From Clostridiales bacterium (GTDB lineage: Bacteria; Bacillota; Clostridia; Christensenellales; Aristaeellaceae): a DNA stretch of 45,024 nucleotides. Below the pieces are notes generated by a model that was not told the origin of the DNA, did no database searches, and worked only from the letters and a program-made list of their open reading frames with translations. Position 1 is the first letter of the stretch; each line of letters opens with the position of its first letter. The stretch covers positions 1-45,024 of the forward strand of contig SFJH01000015.1 of assembly GCA_004555155.1 (NCBI GenBank), given 5' to 3'. The position numbers were made by a program, and so were the translations under genes. Shown one piece after another: positions 7,687 through 15,290 of this stretch.

Positions 7687-9330
7687 ATGAAAAAAATCCT
7701 TATCTCCATGCTTCTCGTTCTGACGCTGGTCATGACGAGCGTAAGCGCTTTCGCGATCTATGACGTCCCGGAAGCCTACGACATGCCCATCTCCGACGGC
7801 AGCATCACCCTCACCGTCTATATGGCGATGGAGGCCGGCTCTGAAAAGGCCATGCTGGACTACACCGAGCACCCCGCCATCAAGGCCTGGGAAGAGGCCA
7901 CCGGCATCAACTTCACCTTCATCCATCCCCCGGCCAACGATGACGGCACCTTCTTCAACACCACCATCGCGTCCGGCACCCTGCCCGACATCTGGATCAC
8001 CGGCAACTTCAACCAGTACTACGTCGGCAACGTTGAGGGCGCCATCGACGACGGCATCCTGCTGAACCTGAACGAGTACATCGAGAAGTACGGCCACTAC
8101 TATCTCGAGAACGCCCATGCGAACTGGGATGAGAAGGCCGAGAAAAACTTCATGACCGACTCCGGCATGTACCGCTTCGGCGCCGCCGAGCAGCGCGTCC
8201 CGGTGCTGGGCATGCAGCACAGCGGCATGGTCGTTCGCTCCGACGTCATGGAAGAGCTGGGCCTGGAAATGCCCAAGACCATCGACGAGCTCCACGACCT
8301 GCTGGTCGCCTTCAAGGACTACGGCTTCGAAGTTCCGCTGGTTCTTGAGAAGCTGGATCAGTGGTGGTACTCCGGCAGTGCCTTCCTCGCCAGCTACCTG
8401 GAGACCAACACCAACGACTTCATCCTGGACGAGAACGGCAAGGTTGTTTACAGCCTGCTGCAGCCCGGCTACAAGCAGTATCTGGCCACGCTGAACCAGT
8501 GGTACAACGAGGGCCTGATCGACGTCGATCTGGTCAGCCGCGAGCATTCCGACGCGAAGGCCATGCTGACCTCCGGCCGCGCCGCCATGTGCGACATCGG
8601 TAACTGGGAAACTCAGGAGTGCATCGCCGTCGGTAAGGCCGCGTGCGGTGAGAACTTCTACCTCAAGGGCATGAGCTGCCTGGCCAAGGACGCCGAATCC
8701 GAGGTCTACAACCCCTACGGCGATCCCATCGAGAACGGTTCCAGCACCATGTACTGGGGCATCTCCACCACCTGCAAGTACCCCGAAGAGGCGTTCAAGG
8801 CCCTTGACTGGCTGTACAGCCGCGAAGGCTCCACGCTGATGTGCTTCGGCCCGCAGACCTCCATCGACATGCTGCACAAGGACTCCGGCGAGGAAGTCAC
8901 CATCTACACCGAGGATGAGAACGGCCAGCGCGCCTTCACCGATTACATTCTGAAGAACGACGAGCTGGAGTACAACTCCATCCGCTACATCTACACCATT
9001 CAGAACCTGTCCTCTGAGTATGCTTCCGAGATGGAGTACATGCAGTACGGCGACGAGTGCAACGCTCAGTGCTGGGATGCCTGGACCAATGGCACCACCA
9101 ACGAGCGCCGCATCCCCTCCTCGATCTCTCTGACTGCTGAGGAATCCTCCCTGAAGGTCAATACGATGAACAATATCACTGCCTACGCCTTTGAGCACAT
9201 CTACAACATCGTGTTCGGCGAGGAGTCCATTGATTCTTGGGACGCTGTCTGCGAGCAGATCAAGGCCATGGGCATCGATGACGTCATCGCCGTCCAGCAG
9301 GCTGCCTACGATCGCTATCAGGCCCGCTGA
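7687..9330 (+). CDS. Extracellular solute-binding protein of a CUT1-type sugar ABC transporter
   Basis: 547-residue family-1-type solute-binding protein, the size class that pairs with LplB/YtcP-like permeases. It should capture oligosaccharides, probably alpha-galactosides from the context, outside the membrane. A signal peptide is clear (charged MKKI, hydrophobic core, then SVSAFA). No cysteine follows, so the usual lipoprotein box is missing and cleavage by signal peptidase I after AFA is predicted. Aromatic-rich segments (NQYYVGN, LDQWWYSGSAF) are suited to sugar stacking. The start at 7687 has GAAGGAGG upstream. A terminator-like hairpin follows the gene and should favour its expression over the permeases. 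Confidence 0.92.
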   Translation: MKKILISMLLVLTLVMTSVSAFAIYDVPEAYDMPISDGSITLTVYMAMEAGSEKAMLDYTEHPAIKAWEEATGINFTFIHPPANDDGTFFNTTIASGTLPDIWITGNFNQYYVGNVEGAIDDGILLNLNEYIEKYGHYYLENAHANWDEKAEKNFMTDSGMYRFGAAEQRVPVLGMQHSGMVVRSDVMEELGLEMPKTIDELHDLLVAFKDYGFEVPLVLEKLDQWWYSGSAFLASYLETNTNDFILDENGKVVYSLLQPGYKQYLATLNQWYNEGLIDVDLVSREHSDAKAMLTSGRAAMCDIGNWETQECIAVGKAACGENFYLKGMSCLAKDAESEVYNPYGDPIENGSSTMYWGISTTCKYPEEAFKALDWLYSREGSTLMCFGPQTSIDMLHKDSGEEVTIYTEDENGQRAFTDYILKNDELEYNSIRYIYTIQNLSSEYASEMEYMQYGDECNAQCWDAWTNGTTNERRIPSSISLTAEESSLKVNTMNNITAYAFEHIYNIVFGEESIDSWDAVCEQIKAMGIDDVIAVQQAAYDRYQAR

Positions 9331-9415
9331 TCCGGAAAAGGTCAGGCTAACTCAAGCAAAACCGGAGCTTCTTCCTGACTGCAAAGCCGGGAACACACTC
9401 TGAGCATGAATGAGT

Positions 9416-9451
9416 GCGCAGGTTCGGCAATGCGCCGAACCTGCGCTTTTT
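9416..9451 (+). terminator. Intra-operon terminator/attenuator after the binding-protein gene
   Basis: Perfect 13-bp stem GCGCAGGTTCGGC (9416-9428) with GCCGAACCTGCGC (9434-9446), followed by five T. Partial read-through would give more binding protein than permease, a common arrangement in binding-protein transporters. Confidence 0.85.
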
Positions 9452-9511
9452 ATTCCAGGCTTTCGATTCTGAAAAAAGAAATCCGGTGAACCGAATGGAG
9501 GAGGTTACAGC

Positions 9512-10474
9512 ATGAACAAGTCCAGCACCTCAGGCTCGGTTCCGGCAACCAAATACATAAAGCCCAATCCCTTCAAAATGCTTCTGAAGAATGTGAAGGA
9601 GCATCCGTGGCTCTACGTCCTTTTCCTGCCGGTTCTCGCCTACTTCCTGGTTTTCCACTATTGGCCGATGTACGGCGTCATCATCGCCTTCAAGGATTAC
9701 AAGCCGATGAAGGGCATCTTCGCCAGCAACTGGGTCGGATTTGCAAACTTCGCCCAGTTCCTGAACGGCCCCTATCTGTGGCGTCTGGTGCGCAACACCC
9801 TGTCGATCAATCTGGGTATGCTGCTGGTGGCGTTCCCGCTGCCGATCATCTTCGCGCTGCTGCTCAACGAGTGCCGGTCGGTGAAGTTCCGCAAGGTGGT
9901 GCAGACCGTCACGTACATGCCCCACTTCGTCTCCTCGGTGGTTGTCTGTTCTCTGATGCTGATCTTCTGCCGCTCCAACGGCGTGATCACCACAATGCTC
10001 TCCGTATTCGGCATGCCACAGACAAACCTCTTCTCCATAGGCAAATTCTTCCAGCCGCTGTACATCGCCATGAACGTCTGGCAGGAGCTGGGCTGGGATT
10101 CCATCATCTTCTTTGCCGCGCTGACGTCGATCGACGCTTCGCTGTATGAGGCGGCGCAGGTGGACGGCGCGGGCCGCTGGCGGCAGATGTGGCACGTGAC
10201 GCTGCCAGGTATCGCGCCGACGATCGTCATCCTGCTGATCCTTCGCATCGGTAACCTGATGAGCCTCGGCTGGGATCGCATCTACCTGCTCTACAACGAA
10301 ATGATCTATGAACAGGCGGACGTCATTTCCACCTACGTCTACCGCACGGGTCTGCAGCAGATGCAGTATTCCTACTCCACGGCGGTCGGCCTGATGAATT
10401 CCGTGATCAATGTGATTCTGCTGGTGGGCGCCAACGTAGTTTCCCGCAAGGTCAACGACACCAGTCTGTGGTAA
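9512..10474 (+). CDS. Sugar ABC transporter permease, LplB-like
   Basis: 320-residue inner-membrane permease with a cytosolic N-terminus and six predicted membrane helices, beginning WLYVLFLPVLAYFLVFHYWP near residue 31. The coupling-helix EAA motif is visible as EAAQVDGAGRWRQMWHVTLP near residues 212-231. It forms a heterodimeric channel with the next gene product. No ATPase gene is nearby, so a shared MsmK/MsmX-type ATPase encoded elsewhere is expected, as is known for CUT1 systems of Bacillota. The start at 9512 follows GGAGGAGG. Confidence 0.93.
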   Translation: MNKSSTSGSVPATKYIKPNPFKMLLKNVKEHPWLYVLFLPVLAYFLVFHYWPMYGVIIAFKDYKPMKGIFASNWVGFANFAQFLNGPYLWRLVRNTLSINLGMLLVAFPLPIIFALLLNECRSVKFRKVVQTVTYMPHFVSSVVVCSLMLIFCRSNGVITTMLSVFGMPQTNLFSIGKFFQPLYIAMNVWQELGWDSIIFFAALTSIDASLYEAAQVDGAGRWRQMWHVTLPGIAPTIVILLILRIGNLMSLGWDRIYLLYNEMIYEQADVISTYVYRTGLQQMQYSYSTAVGLMNSVINVILLVGANVVSRKVNDTSLW

Positions 10475-10486
10475 GGAGGTGCGAAT

Positions 10487-11437
10487 ATGAGTGCGAATTC
10501 GAAAATGACCGCAGCCCAAATCGGCGTTTCCAAAAAGGAAATGAAGAAAAACGGCGTGAAACGCTCCACTGGCGCGCTCATCATGGACATCATCATCTAT
10601 GTGCTGATGACCATTCTGATGATCGTCGCAGTCTATCCGCTGTACTACTGCCTGGTGGCCTCTTTCTCGGACGCCAAGCAGATTCTCGCAAGCACCGGCC
10701 CGCTGTTCGCGCCGCTGAAGCCCTACACGATGCACGGCTATAAGATGGCGTTCCAGAACGCAGGCGTGCTCATCGGCTTCCGCAACACGCTGTTCTACGT
10801 CGTGGGCGGCACGCTGCTGAGCCTCTCCGTCACCATGGCGGGCGCATTCTGCGTCTCCCGCAAGTACTTCTACATTCGCGGCATCGCCATGAAGCTGATT
10901 CTGGTCACGATGTTCTTCTCCGGCGGCATCATCCCGCTGTTCTTCGTGGTTCGCTGGATCGGCATCTACGACACCGTCTGGGCCTTTGTGCTGCCCTTCG
11001 GCGTCAGCGCGTACAACCTGATCATCATGCGCACCTTCTTCTCCGGCATCCCCGCCGCGCTGGAGGAGGCCGCCCTGCTGGACGGTGCAAACGAGCTGCA
11101 GATTCTGGTGTACGTCATCATGCCGCTGTCTACCGCGGTCATCGCCGTCATCGCGATGTACTACGGCGTCGGCTACTGGAACTCCTGGTATCCGTCCCTG
11201 ATGTTCCAGCGCGACCGCAACCTGTTCCCGCTGCAGATGTTCCTGCGCGAGGTGCTGATCACCAACCAGTCCACCTCCGTCGCCAAGGACGTGACGATGC
11301 AGTCCGCAGAGGCCTTCGACCGCGAACTGATCAAGTACTGCATGGTCATCATCTCCACGGTCCCGATCCTGTGCATCTATCCGTTCCTGCAGCGCTACTT
11401 CGTCAAGGGCGTCATGGTTGGCGCCATCAAGGGTTAA
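10487..11437 (+). CDS. Sugar ABC transporter permease, YtcP-like
   Basis: 316-residue second permease subunit of the CUT1 transporter, with about six helices after a lysine-rich cytosolic N-terminus. The EAA loop reads EEAALLDGANELQILVYVIM. It begins 12 bases after the first permease, with GGAGGTG overlapping the intergenic gap, so the two are translated from one message. The C-terminus KGVMVGAIKG is typical of this subfamily. Galactoside specificity rests on context, not on residues seen here. Confidence 0.93.
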   Translation: MSANSKMTAAQIGVSKKEMKKNGVKRSTGALIMDIIIYVLMTILMIVAVYPLYYCLVASFSDAKQILASTGPLFAPLKPYTMHGYKMAFQNAGVLIGFRNTLFYVVGGTLLSLSVTMAGAFCVSRKYFYIRGIAMKLILVTMFFSGGIIPLFFVVRWIGIYDTVWAFVLPFGVSAYNLIIMRTFFSGIPAALEEAALLDGANELQILVYVIMPLSTAVIAVIAMYYGVGYWNSWYPSLMFQRDRNLFPLQMFLREVLITNQSTSVAKDVTMQSAEAFDRELIKYCMVIISTVPILCIYPFLQRYFVKGVMVGAIKG

Positions 11438-11442
11438 ACACA

Positions 11443-11471
11443 TTGGCATGGGGGACTCTTCCCCATGCCAA
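11443..11471 (+). promoter_or_regulatory. Intergenic RNA hairpin between permease and GH27 genes
   Basis: Perfect 11-bp stem TTGGCATGGGG (11443-11453) with CCCCATGCCAA (11461-11471), loop GACTCTT, no T tract. A transcript-processing or stability element is more likely than a terminator. Confidence 0.6.
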
Positions 11472-11507
11472 ATAATATGACCAAAACGTATTGAGGAGGA
11501 AAAAAAT

Positions 11508-12671
11508 ATGCTTGTCAATCGTCCGCCTATGGGTTGGAACACCTGGAACACCTTTACCGATCAGATCTCCGATTCCCTGATCCGCGAAAGCGCGGACGCG
11601 TTTGTGGATCTGGGGCTGCCGAAGGCCGGGTATGAGTACATCGTCATCGACGACTGCTGGAGCAAAAAGCTGCGCGATCCCGAGACCGACCGTCTGGAGG
11701 CCGATCCGGTCAAGTTCCCGAACGGCATGAAGTCCGTGGCGGATTACATCCACAGCAAGGGCCTGAAGTTCGGCATGTACTCCTGCGCCGGACAGCGCAC
11801 CTGCGCGGACTATCCCGGCTCCTTCGACCACGAATTTCTGGACGCGGAGACCTTCGCCAGCTGGGACGTGGACTTCCTGAAGTACGACTTCTGCTACAAG
11901 CCCAACGGCGTCGACGGCCCGCTGCTCTATCGCCGCATGGGCATGGCGCTGCGCGCATCCGGCCGCGACATCCTGTTCTCCGCCTGCAACTGGGGCAGCG
12001 ACGACGTGTGGTCCTGGATCCGCTCCGCCGGCGCGCACATGTACCGCTCCACCGGCGACATCAACGATTCGCCCGAATCCTATCGCCAGATCGTGCTGAG
12101 CCAGCTGCCCAGGCTGGCCACCTCCGCGCCGCAGTGCTTCAACGACATGGACATGCTCACCGTGGGCATGTACGGCAAGAGCTCCAACGAGTTCATCGCG
12201 GCCAGCGGCTGCGGCGATGCCGACTACCGCTCCCAGTTCGCGCTGTGGTGCATGGCCTCCGCGCCGCTGATGCTGGGCTGCGACATCCGCAAGATGGACG
12301 AGAAGACGCTGAAGCTGGTCACCAACAGGGATCTCGTGCGCATCAATCAGGACGCCGAGGCCCGCCCGCCGATCTATCTGATGCATCCGTGGCTGAAGGA
12401 AAAGGCCATCTCCATGGTCAAGTTCCTGGACGACGGCACCTACGCCATCGCGTTCTTCAACTTCGGCGAAAAGGACGAGAAGTTCATGGGCCAGGGCGCT
12501 GTGGAGAACTACATCACCTTCGCCGACTTCGGCCTGCCGAACCACGCCGGCTACGACGTGGTCACCCGCGACGTGTTCACCGGCGAGGAGAAGACCTGGC
12601 GCGAATACATGCGCGTCGCCGTAGAGCCCCACGACTGCCGCGTGTTCATCGCGAAGCTGCAGAAGCGCTGA
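11508..12671 (+). CDS. Alpha-galactosidase, glycoside hydrolase family 27
   Basis: 387-residue clan GH-D enzyme hydrolysing alpha-galactosides (or alpha-N-acetylgalactosaminides) with retention. Motifs: MGWNTWNTF at residues 8-16, YIVIDDCW near 44-51, the nucleophile Asp127 in FLKYDFCY, and the acid/base Asp184 in RSTGDIND. The usual YDNC reads YDFC here, a substitution in the active-site segment that may alter specificity. There is no signal peptide, so it acts on imported sugar. The start at 11508 has GAGGAGGA eight bases upstream. It is evolutionarily separate from the GH36 enzyme on the other strand and probably differs in chain-length preference. Confidence 0.93.
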   Translation: MLVNRPPMGWNTWNTFTDQISDSLIRESADAFVDLGLPKAGYEYIVIDDCWSKKLRDPETDRLEADPVKFPNGMKSVADYIHSKGLKFGMYSCAGQRTCADYPGSFDHEFLDAETFASWDVDFLKYDFCYKPNGVDGPLLYRRMGMALRASGRDILFSACNWGSDDVWSWIRSAGAHMYRSTGDINDSPESYRQIVLSQLPRLATSAPQCFNDMDMLTVGMYGKSSNEFIAASGCGDADYRSQFALWCMASAPLMLGCDIRKMDEKTLKLVTNRDLVRINQDAEARPPIYLMHPWLKEKAISMVKFLDDGTYAIAFFNFGEKDEKFMGQGAVENYITFADFGLPNHAGYDVVTRDVFTGEEKTWREYMRVAVEPHDCRVFIAKLQKR

Positions 12672-12674
12672 GCG

Positions 12675-12863
12675 ATGAAGTGCGAAACCTGCGGGCGTGA
12701 GCTGCGCAACGTGGAGATCGGCCTTTCCCGCAAGCTGATCAACCGCGGCACCGAAATCTTCTTCTGCCTGGACTGTCTGGCCGAAAAATACAAGACCACC
12801 GAGCAGAAGCTCATCGAGCTCGCGGAATACTACTACAAGCACGGCTGCACGCTGTTCCGCTGA
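12675..12863 (+). CDS. Small zinc-ribbon-like protein
   Basis: 62-residue protein with two CxxC pairs (Cys3/Cys6 and Cys31/Cys34), which can hold a structural zinc, and a C-terminal helix ending in KHGCTLFR. It begins three bases after the GH27 stop codon, so it is translated with that gene. Small proteins of this shape (IGLSRKLINRG between the cysteine pairs) recur in Clostridia, but I know of no function. A role as a small binding partner or regulator is possible. Galactoside-specific involvement is inferred from position only. Confidence 0.75.
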   Translation: MKCETCGRELRNVEIGLSRKLINRGTEIFFCLDCLAEKYKTTEQKLIELAEYYYKHGCTLFR

Positions 12864-12929
12864 AAACACCCGTCCGGAGGAGGGCTTCCCTCCCCCGGAC
12901 TTTTGAAGTCCATCAAAGGATGATGAAGC

Positions 12930-13847
12930 ATGAAGATAACGACCTCTGTCCGGGATGGCTTTGAGGTTTTGACCCTGGAAAACGAAATCCTGTCCGCATC
13001 GGTCGTCCCCGCGCTGGGCGGCAAAATCAGCAGTCTGAGGGACAAGTGCGCCGGCTTCGAGTTCCTCTTTCAGAATCCCCGGCCGCGATACCTTCCGCGC
13101 CGCCGCGGCGCGTCCTTCCAGGACTACGACGCCTCCGGCTTTGACGACGCCTTTCCGAACGTGGATCCTTCGGAGACGGAGTTCTCCGGGCGAAGCCTCT
13201 TCTTTCCCGATCACGGCGAGCTGTGGACGGCGCCCATGCGCGCGGAGGTCGCGGACGGCGGCGTCCGGCTCTGCGCCCGCGGCGGCGTCTTCGCGTACGA
13301 TTATGAAAAGCGCGTGCGCCTGAACGGGAACAGCCTCGCGCTGGACTTCGCGATCACCAACCGCGAGAGCATTCCGATGCCCTGCCTGTGGACGATGCAC
13401 TGTTTGGTAAACGTGGATCCCGACACGGAATTTCTGCTGCCCCCGGGGGCGGACGAGGCGGAAAACCTGTTTCCCGGCCCCGTGCTGGGCGCGCCGGGCC
13501 GGAGGAAGGTCGCCGAAACCCCGGCGCTGACCCGCGTTCCCGCGCCGGGCAGCGATGTGATGTTCAAATACTACCTGACCGAGCCGGTGCGCGAGGGCGT
13601 CTGCGGCTACGCCTATCCGTCCCGGGGACGGACGCTCCGGGTGCGCTACGATCCGGAGAAGCTGCCGTACCTCGGCCTGTGGTGCACCATGGGCGGCTAC
13701 CGGGGGGACTGCAACGCCGCGCTGGAGCCCACCACCGGCTATTACGACAGCATCCCGCGGGCGCTGGAGACCGGCCGCGTACGGATGCTCGCGCCCGGCG
13801 AGCGTTTCGAATTTTCGCTGACCCTGTCGTCGGAGAGCTCCGATTAG
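12930..13847 (+). CDS. Aldose 1-epimerase-like (galactose mutarotase family) protein
   Basis: 305-residue beta-sandwich protein of the galactose mutarotase-like superfamily. The opening ASVVPALGGKISSLRDK is the characteristic strand-turn of the fold. LWTMHCLVNVDPDTEFLLP near residues 154-172 carries a candidate active-site histidine. It lies at the end of the alpha-galactoside operon, where converting beta-galactose released by the galactosidases to the alpha anomer would feed galactokinase. No galactokinase is in the window. The ribosome site is weak (AAAGGATGATGAAGC before the ATG). An alternative is an epimerase-like protein for another hexose. Confidence 0.8.
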   Translation: MKITTSVRDGFEVLTLENEILSASVVPALGGKISSLRDKCAGFEFLFQNPRPRYLPRRRGASFQDYDASGFDDAFPNVDPSETEFSGRSLFFPDHGELWTAPMRAEVADGGVRLCARGGVFAYDYEKRVRLNGNSLALDFAITNRESIPMPCLWTMHCLVNVDPDTEFLLPPGADEAENLFPGPVLGAPGRRKVAETPALTRVPAPGSDVMFKYYLTEPVREGVCGYAYPSRGRTLRVRYDPEKLPYLGLWCTMGGYRGDCNAALEPTTGYYDSIPRALETGRVRMLAPGERFEFSLTLSSESSD

Positions 13848-13863
13848 CGCGATCATGAATCCC

Positions 13864-14157
13864 CGCGTCCCCCGAAGCCGCAGCGCCTCGGGGAACGGCC
13901 CGTCATTGAACGCATCAACCGGCAGCTAAATCCCGGACGCGTCCACCGAAGCCGCAGCGCCCCGGGGAACGGCCCGTCATTGAGCGCATCCACCGGCGGC
14001 AAATCCCGGACGCGTCCACCGAAGCCGCAGCGCCCCGGGGAACGGCCCGTCCCTGAGCGCATCCACCGGCGGCAAATCCCGGGCGCGTCCACCGAAGCCG
14101 CAGCGCCCCGGGGAACGGCCCGTCATTGAGCGCATCCACCGGCGGCTAAATCCCGGG
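13864..14157. repeat. 73-bp tandem repeat, four copies
   Basis: Four head-to-tail units start at 13864, 13938, 14011 and 14084, with period 73-74. Units 2-4 differ at only a few positions; unit 1 is more diverged. Each unit contains the palindromes GGACGCGTCC (or GGGCGCGTCC) across the junction and, in units 2-4, CCCCGGGG. Short open frames on the minus strand are by-products: 73 is not a multiple of three, so the frame shifts in every unit. The array fills most of the 534-base gap between 13847 and 14382. Confidence 0.9.
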
Positions 14158-14240
14158 CGCCCCGCTCACAGGCCGACTCTTCCGCAGTGAATTCCGCAAA
14201 TTTTGAGCGCAAAGCCATTTCGCGAACCGCTCTTTTCATG

Positions 14241-14246
14241 TATAAT
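14241..14246 (+). promoter_or_regulatory. -10 element of the Gfo/Idh-like gene
   Basis: Perfect TATAAT preceded by TG, about 130 bases before the start codon. The matching -35 is poor. A small hairpin CGCCCT/AGGGCG at 14281-14297 lies in the leader. Confidence 0.45.
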
Positions 14247-14381
14247 AGAAGCAGCCGTACAAACCGAAGCGTCCGACGACCGCCCTTCGGCAGGGCGAGC
14301 GGCGCGGCGGCTTGCAGAAATGACCGCGCAGGCTGTGCGGCGGACATCCCCATGAAAATTCAGTTTCAGGAGGCCAGGACT

Positions 14382-15206
14382 ATGAAAATCGGATTCATCG
14401 ATTACTATCTCGACGAGTGGCACGCCAACAACTACCCGGCCTGGATCCGCGAGGCGTCCGGCGGGCAGATGGAGGTCGCGCTGGCCTACGGCATGATCGA
14501 CAGCCCGATCGGCGGACGCACGAACGAGCAATGGTGCCGGGAGATGAACATCCCCCGCGCGCTGACCATCGAGGAGGTGGTGGAGCAGTGCGACGGCGTC
14601 ATCGTGCTGTCTCCCGACAACTGCGAGATGCACGAGCAGCTCTGCCAGATCCCGCTGCGCTCCGGCAAGCCCGTCTACATCGACAAGACCTTCGCCCCGG
14701 ACTATGAGACGGCCCGGCGGATCTTCGACCTGGCCGAGGCCCACAGCACGCCCTGCTATTCCACCTCCGCGCTGCGCTTCGCGGACGAATACGAGAACCC
14801 CGGCCCGGTGGACGCCATCGCCTCCTGGGGCCCCAACGGCTTCGAGACCTACGCCATCCACCAGCTGGAGCCGATCATGATGCTCATTCAGGCGCAGCCG
14901 TCCAGGGTGCTGTACGTGCCCGGCCGGGACAGCTACACCATGACCATCGCCTTCGACGACGGCCGCGTGGCCACGCTGACCGGCTTCGACGCGGGCAGTC
15001 CGTTCATGATGAACGTCTCCTCCTCCGGGGGAAGCCGGATCATCACCGTGGAATCGGACTTCTTCCACCATTTCATCGAGCACCTTGTGGCGTTCTTCCG
15101 CGATCCCACGCGCATCGTCCCCCATGGCGATACGCTGCGGATCATGGCCGTGCGCGGCGCGGGCCTGAAAGCCATGCAGACGCCGGGCAGCTGGGTGGAA
15201 ATCTGA
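14382..15206 (+). CDS. Gfo/Idh/MocA-like protein without a clear nucleotide-binding motif
   Basis: 274 residues. The central block KPVYIDKTFAPDYETARRIF corresponds to the EKP region of Gfo/Idh/MocA oxidoreductases, but the catalytic EKP reads DKT. The N-terminus (MKIGFIDYYLDEWHANNYPA) lacks the GxGxxG dinucleotide motif. It may therefore be a catalytically altered or non-enzymatic relative that still binds a sugar-like ligand. The start at 14382 is chosen from AGGAGG at 14368-14373; the frame stays open upstream to 14187. It stands alone, convergent with an AraC gene, sharing a bidirectional terminator. Confidence 0.75.
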   Translation: MKIGFIDYYLDEWHANNYPAWIREASGGQMEVALAYGMIDSPIGGRTNEQWCREMNIPRALTIEEVVEQCDGVIVLSPDNCEMHEQLCQIPLRSGKPVYIDKTFAPDYETARRIFDLAEAHSTPCYSTSALRFADEYENPGPVDAIASWGPNGFETYAIHQLEPIMMLIQAQPSRVLYVPGRDSYTMTIAFDDGRVATLTGFDAGSPFMMNVSSSGGSRIITVESDFFHHFIEHLVAFFRDPTRIVPHGDTLRIMAVRGAGLKAMQTPGSWVEI

Positions 15207-15232
15207 AGCCGCCGTGCGCCCGTTCCCATGAA

Positions 15233-15267
15233 AAAAATCCGCGAAGCGAAGTGCTTCGCGGATTTTT
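15233..15267. terminator. Bidirectional intrinsic terminator
   Basis: Perfect 15-bp stem AAAAATCCGCGAAGC (15233-15247) with GCTTCGCGGATTTTT (15253-15267), loop GAAGT, A/T tracts on both ends, between convergent genes. Confidence 0.92.
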
Positions 15268-15290
15268 CCATGCCATTTTTCAGGCGGCGC

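Noticed and set aside
9530..13856. Long minus-strand frames (about 670 and 810 codons) opposite the permeases, GH27 and epimerase genes.
   Set aside because: Antisense shadows of well-supported genes, rich in His, Asp, Gln and Val from reversed codons, without ribosome sites.
13853..14139. Short minus-strand frames reading through the 73-bp repeats (GRSPGRCGFGG pattern).
   Set aside because: The unit is not a multiple of three, so each frame changes partway; no ribosome site. Treated as non-coding repeat.
13864..14157. Possible CRISPR array.
   Set aside because: Units are directly abutting copies of the whole 73 bases with no unique spacers, and no cas genes are near.
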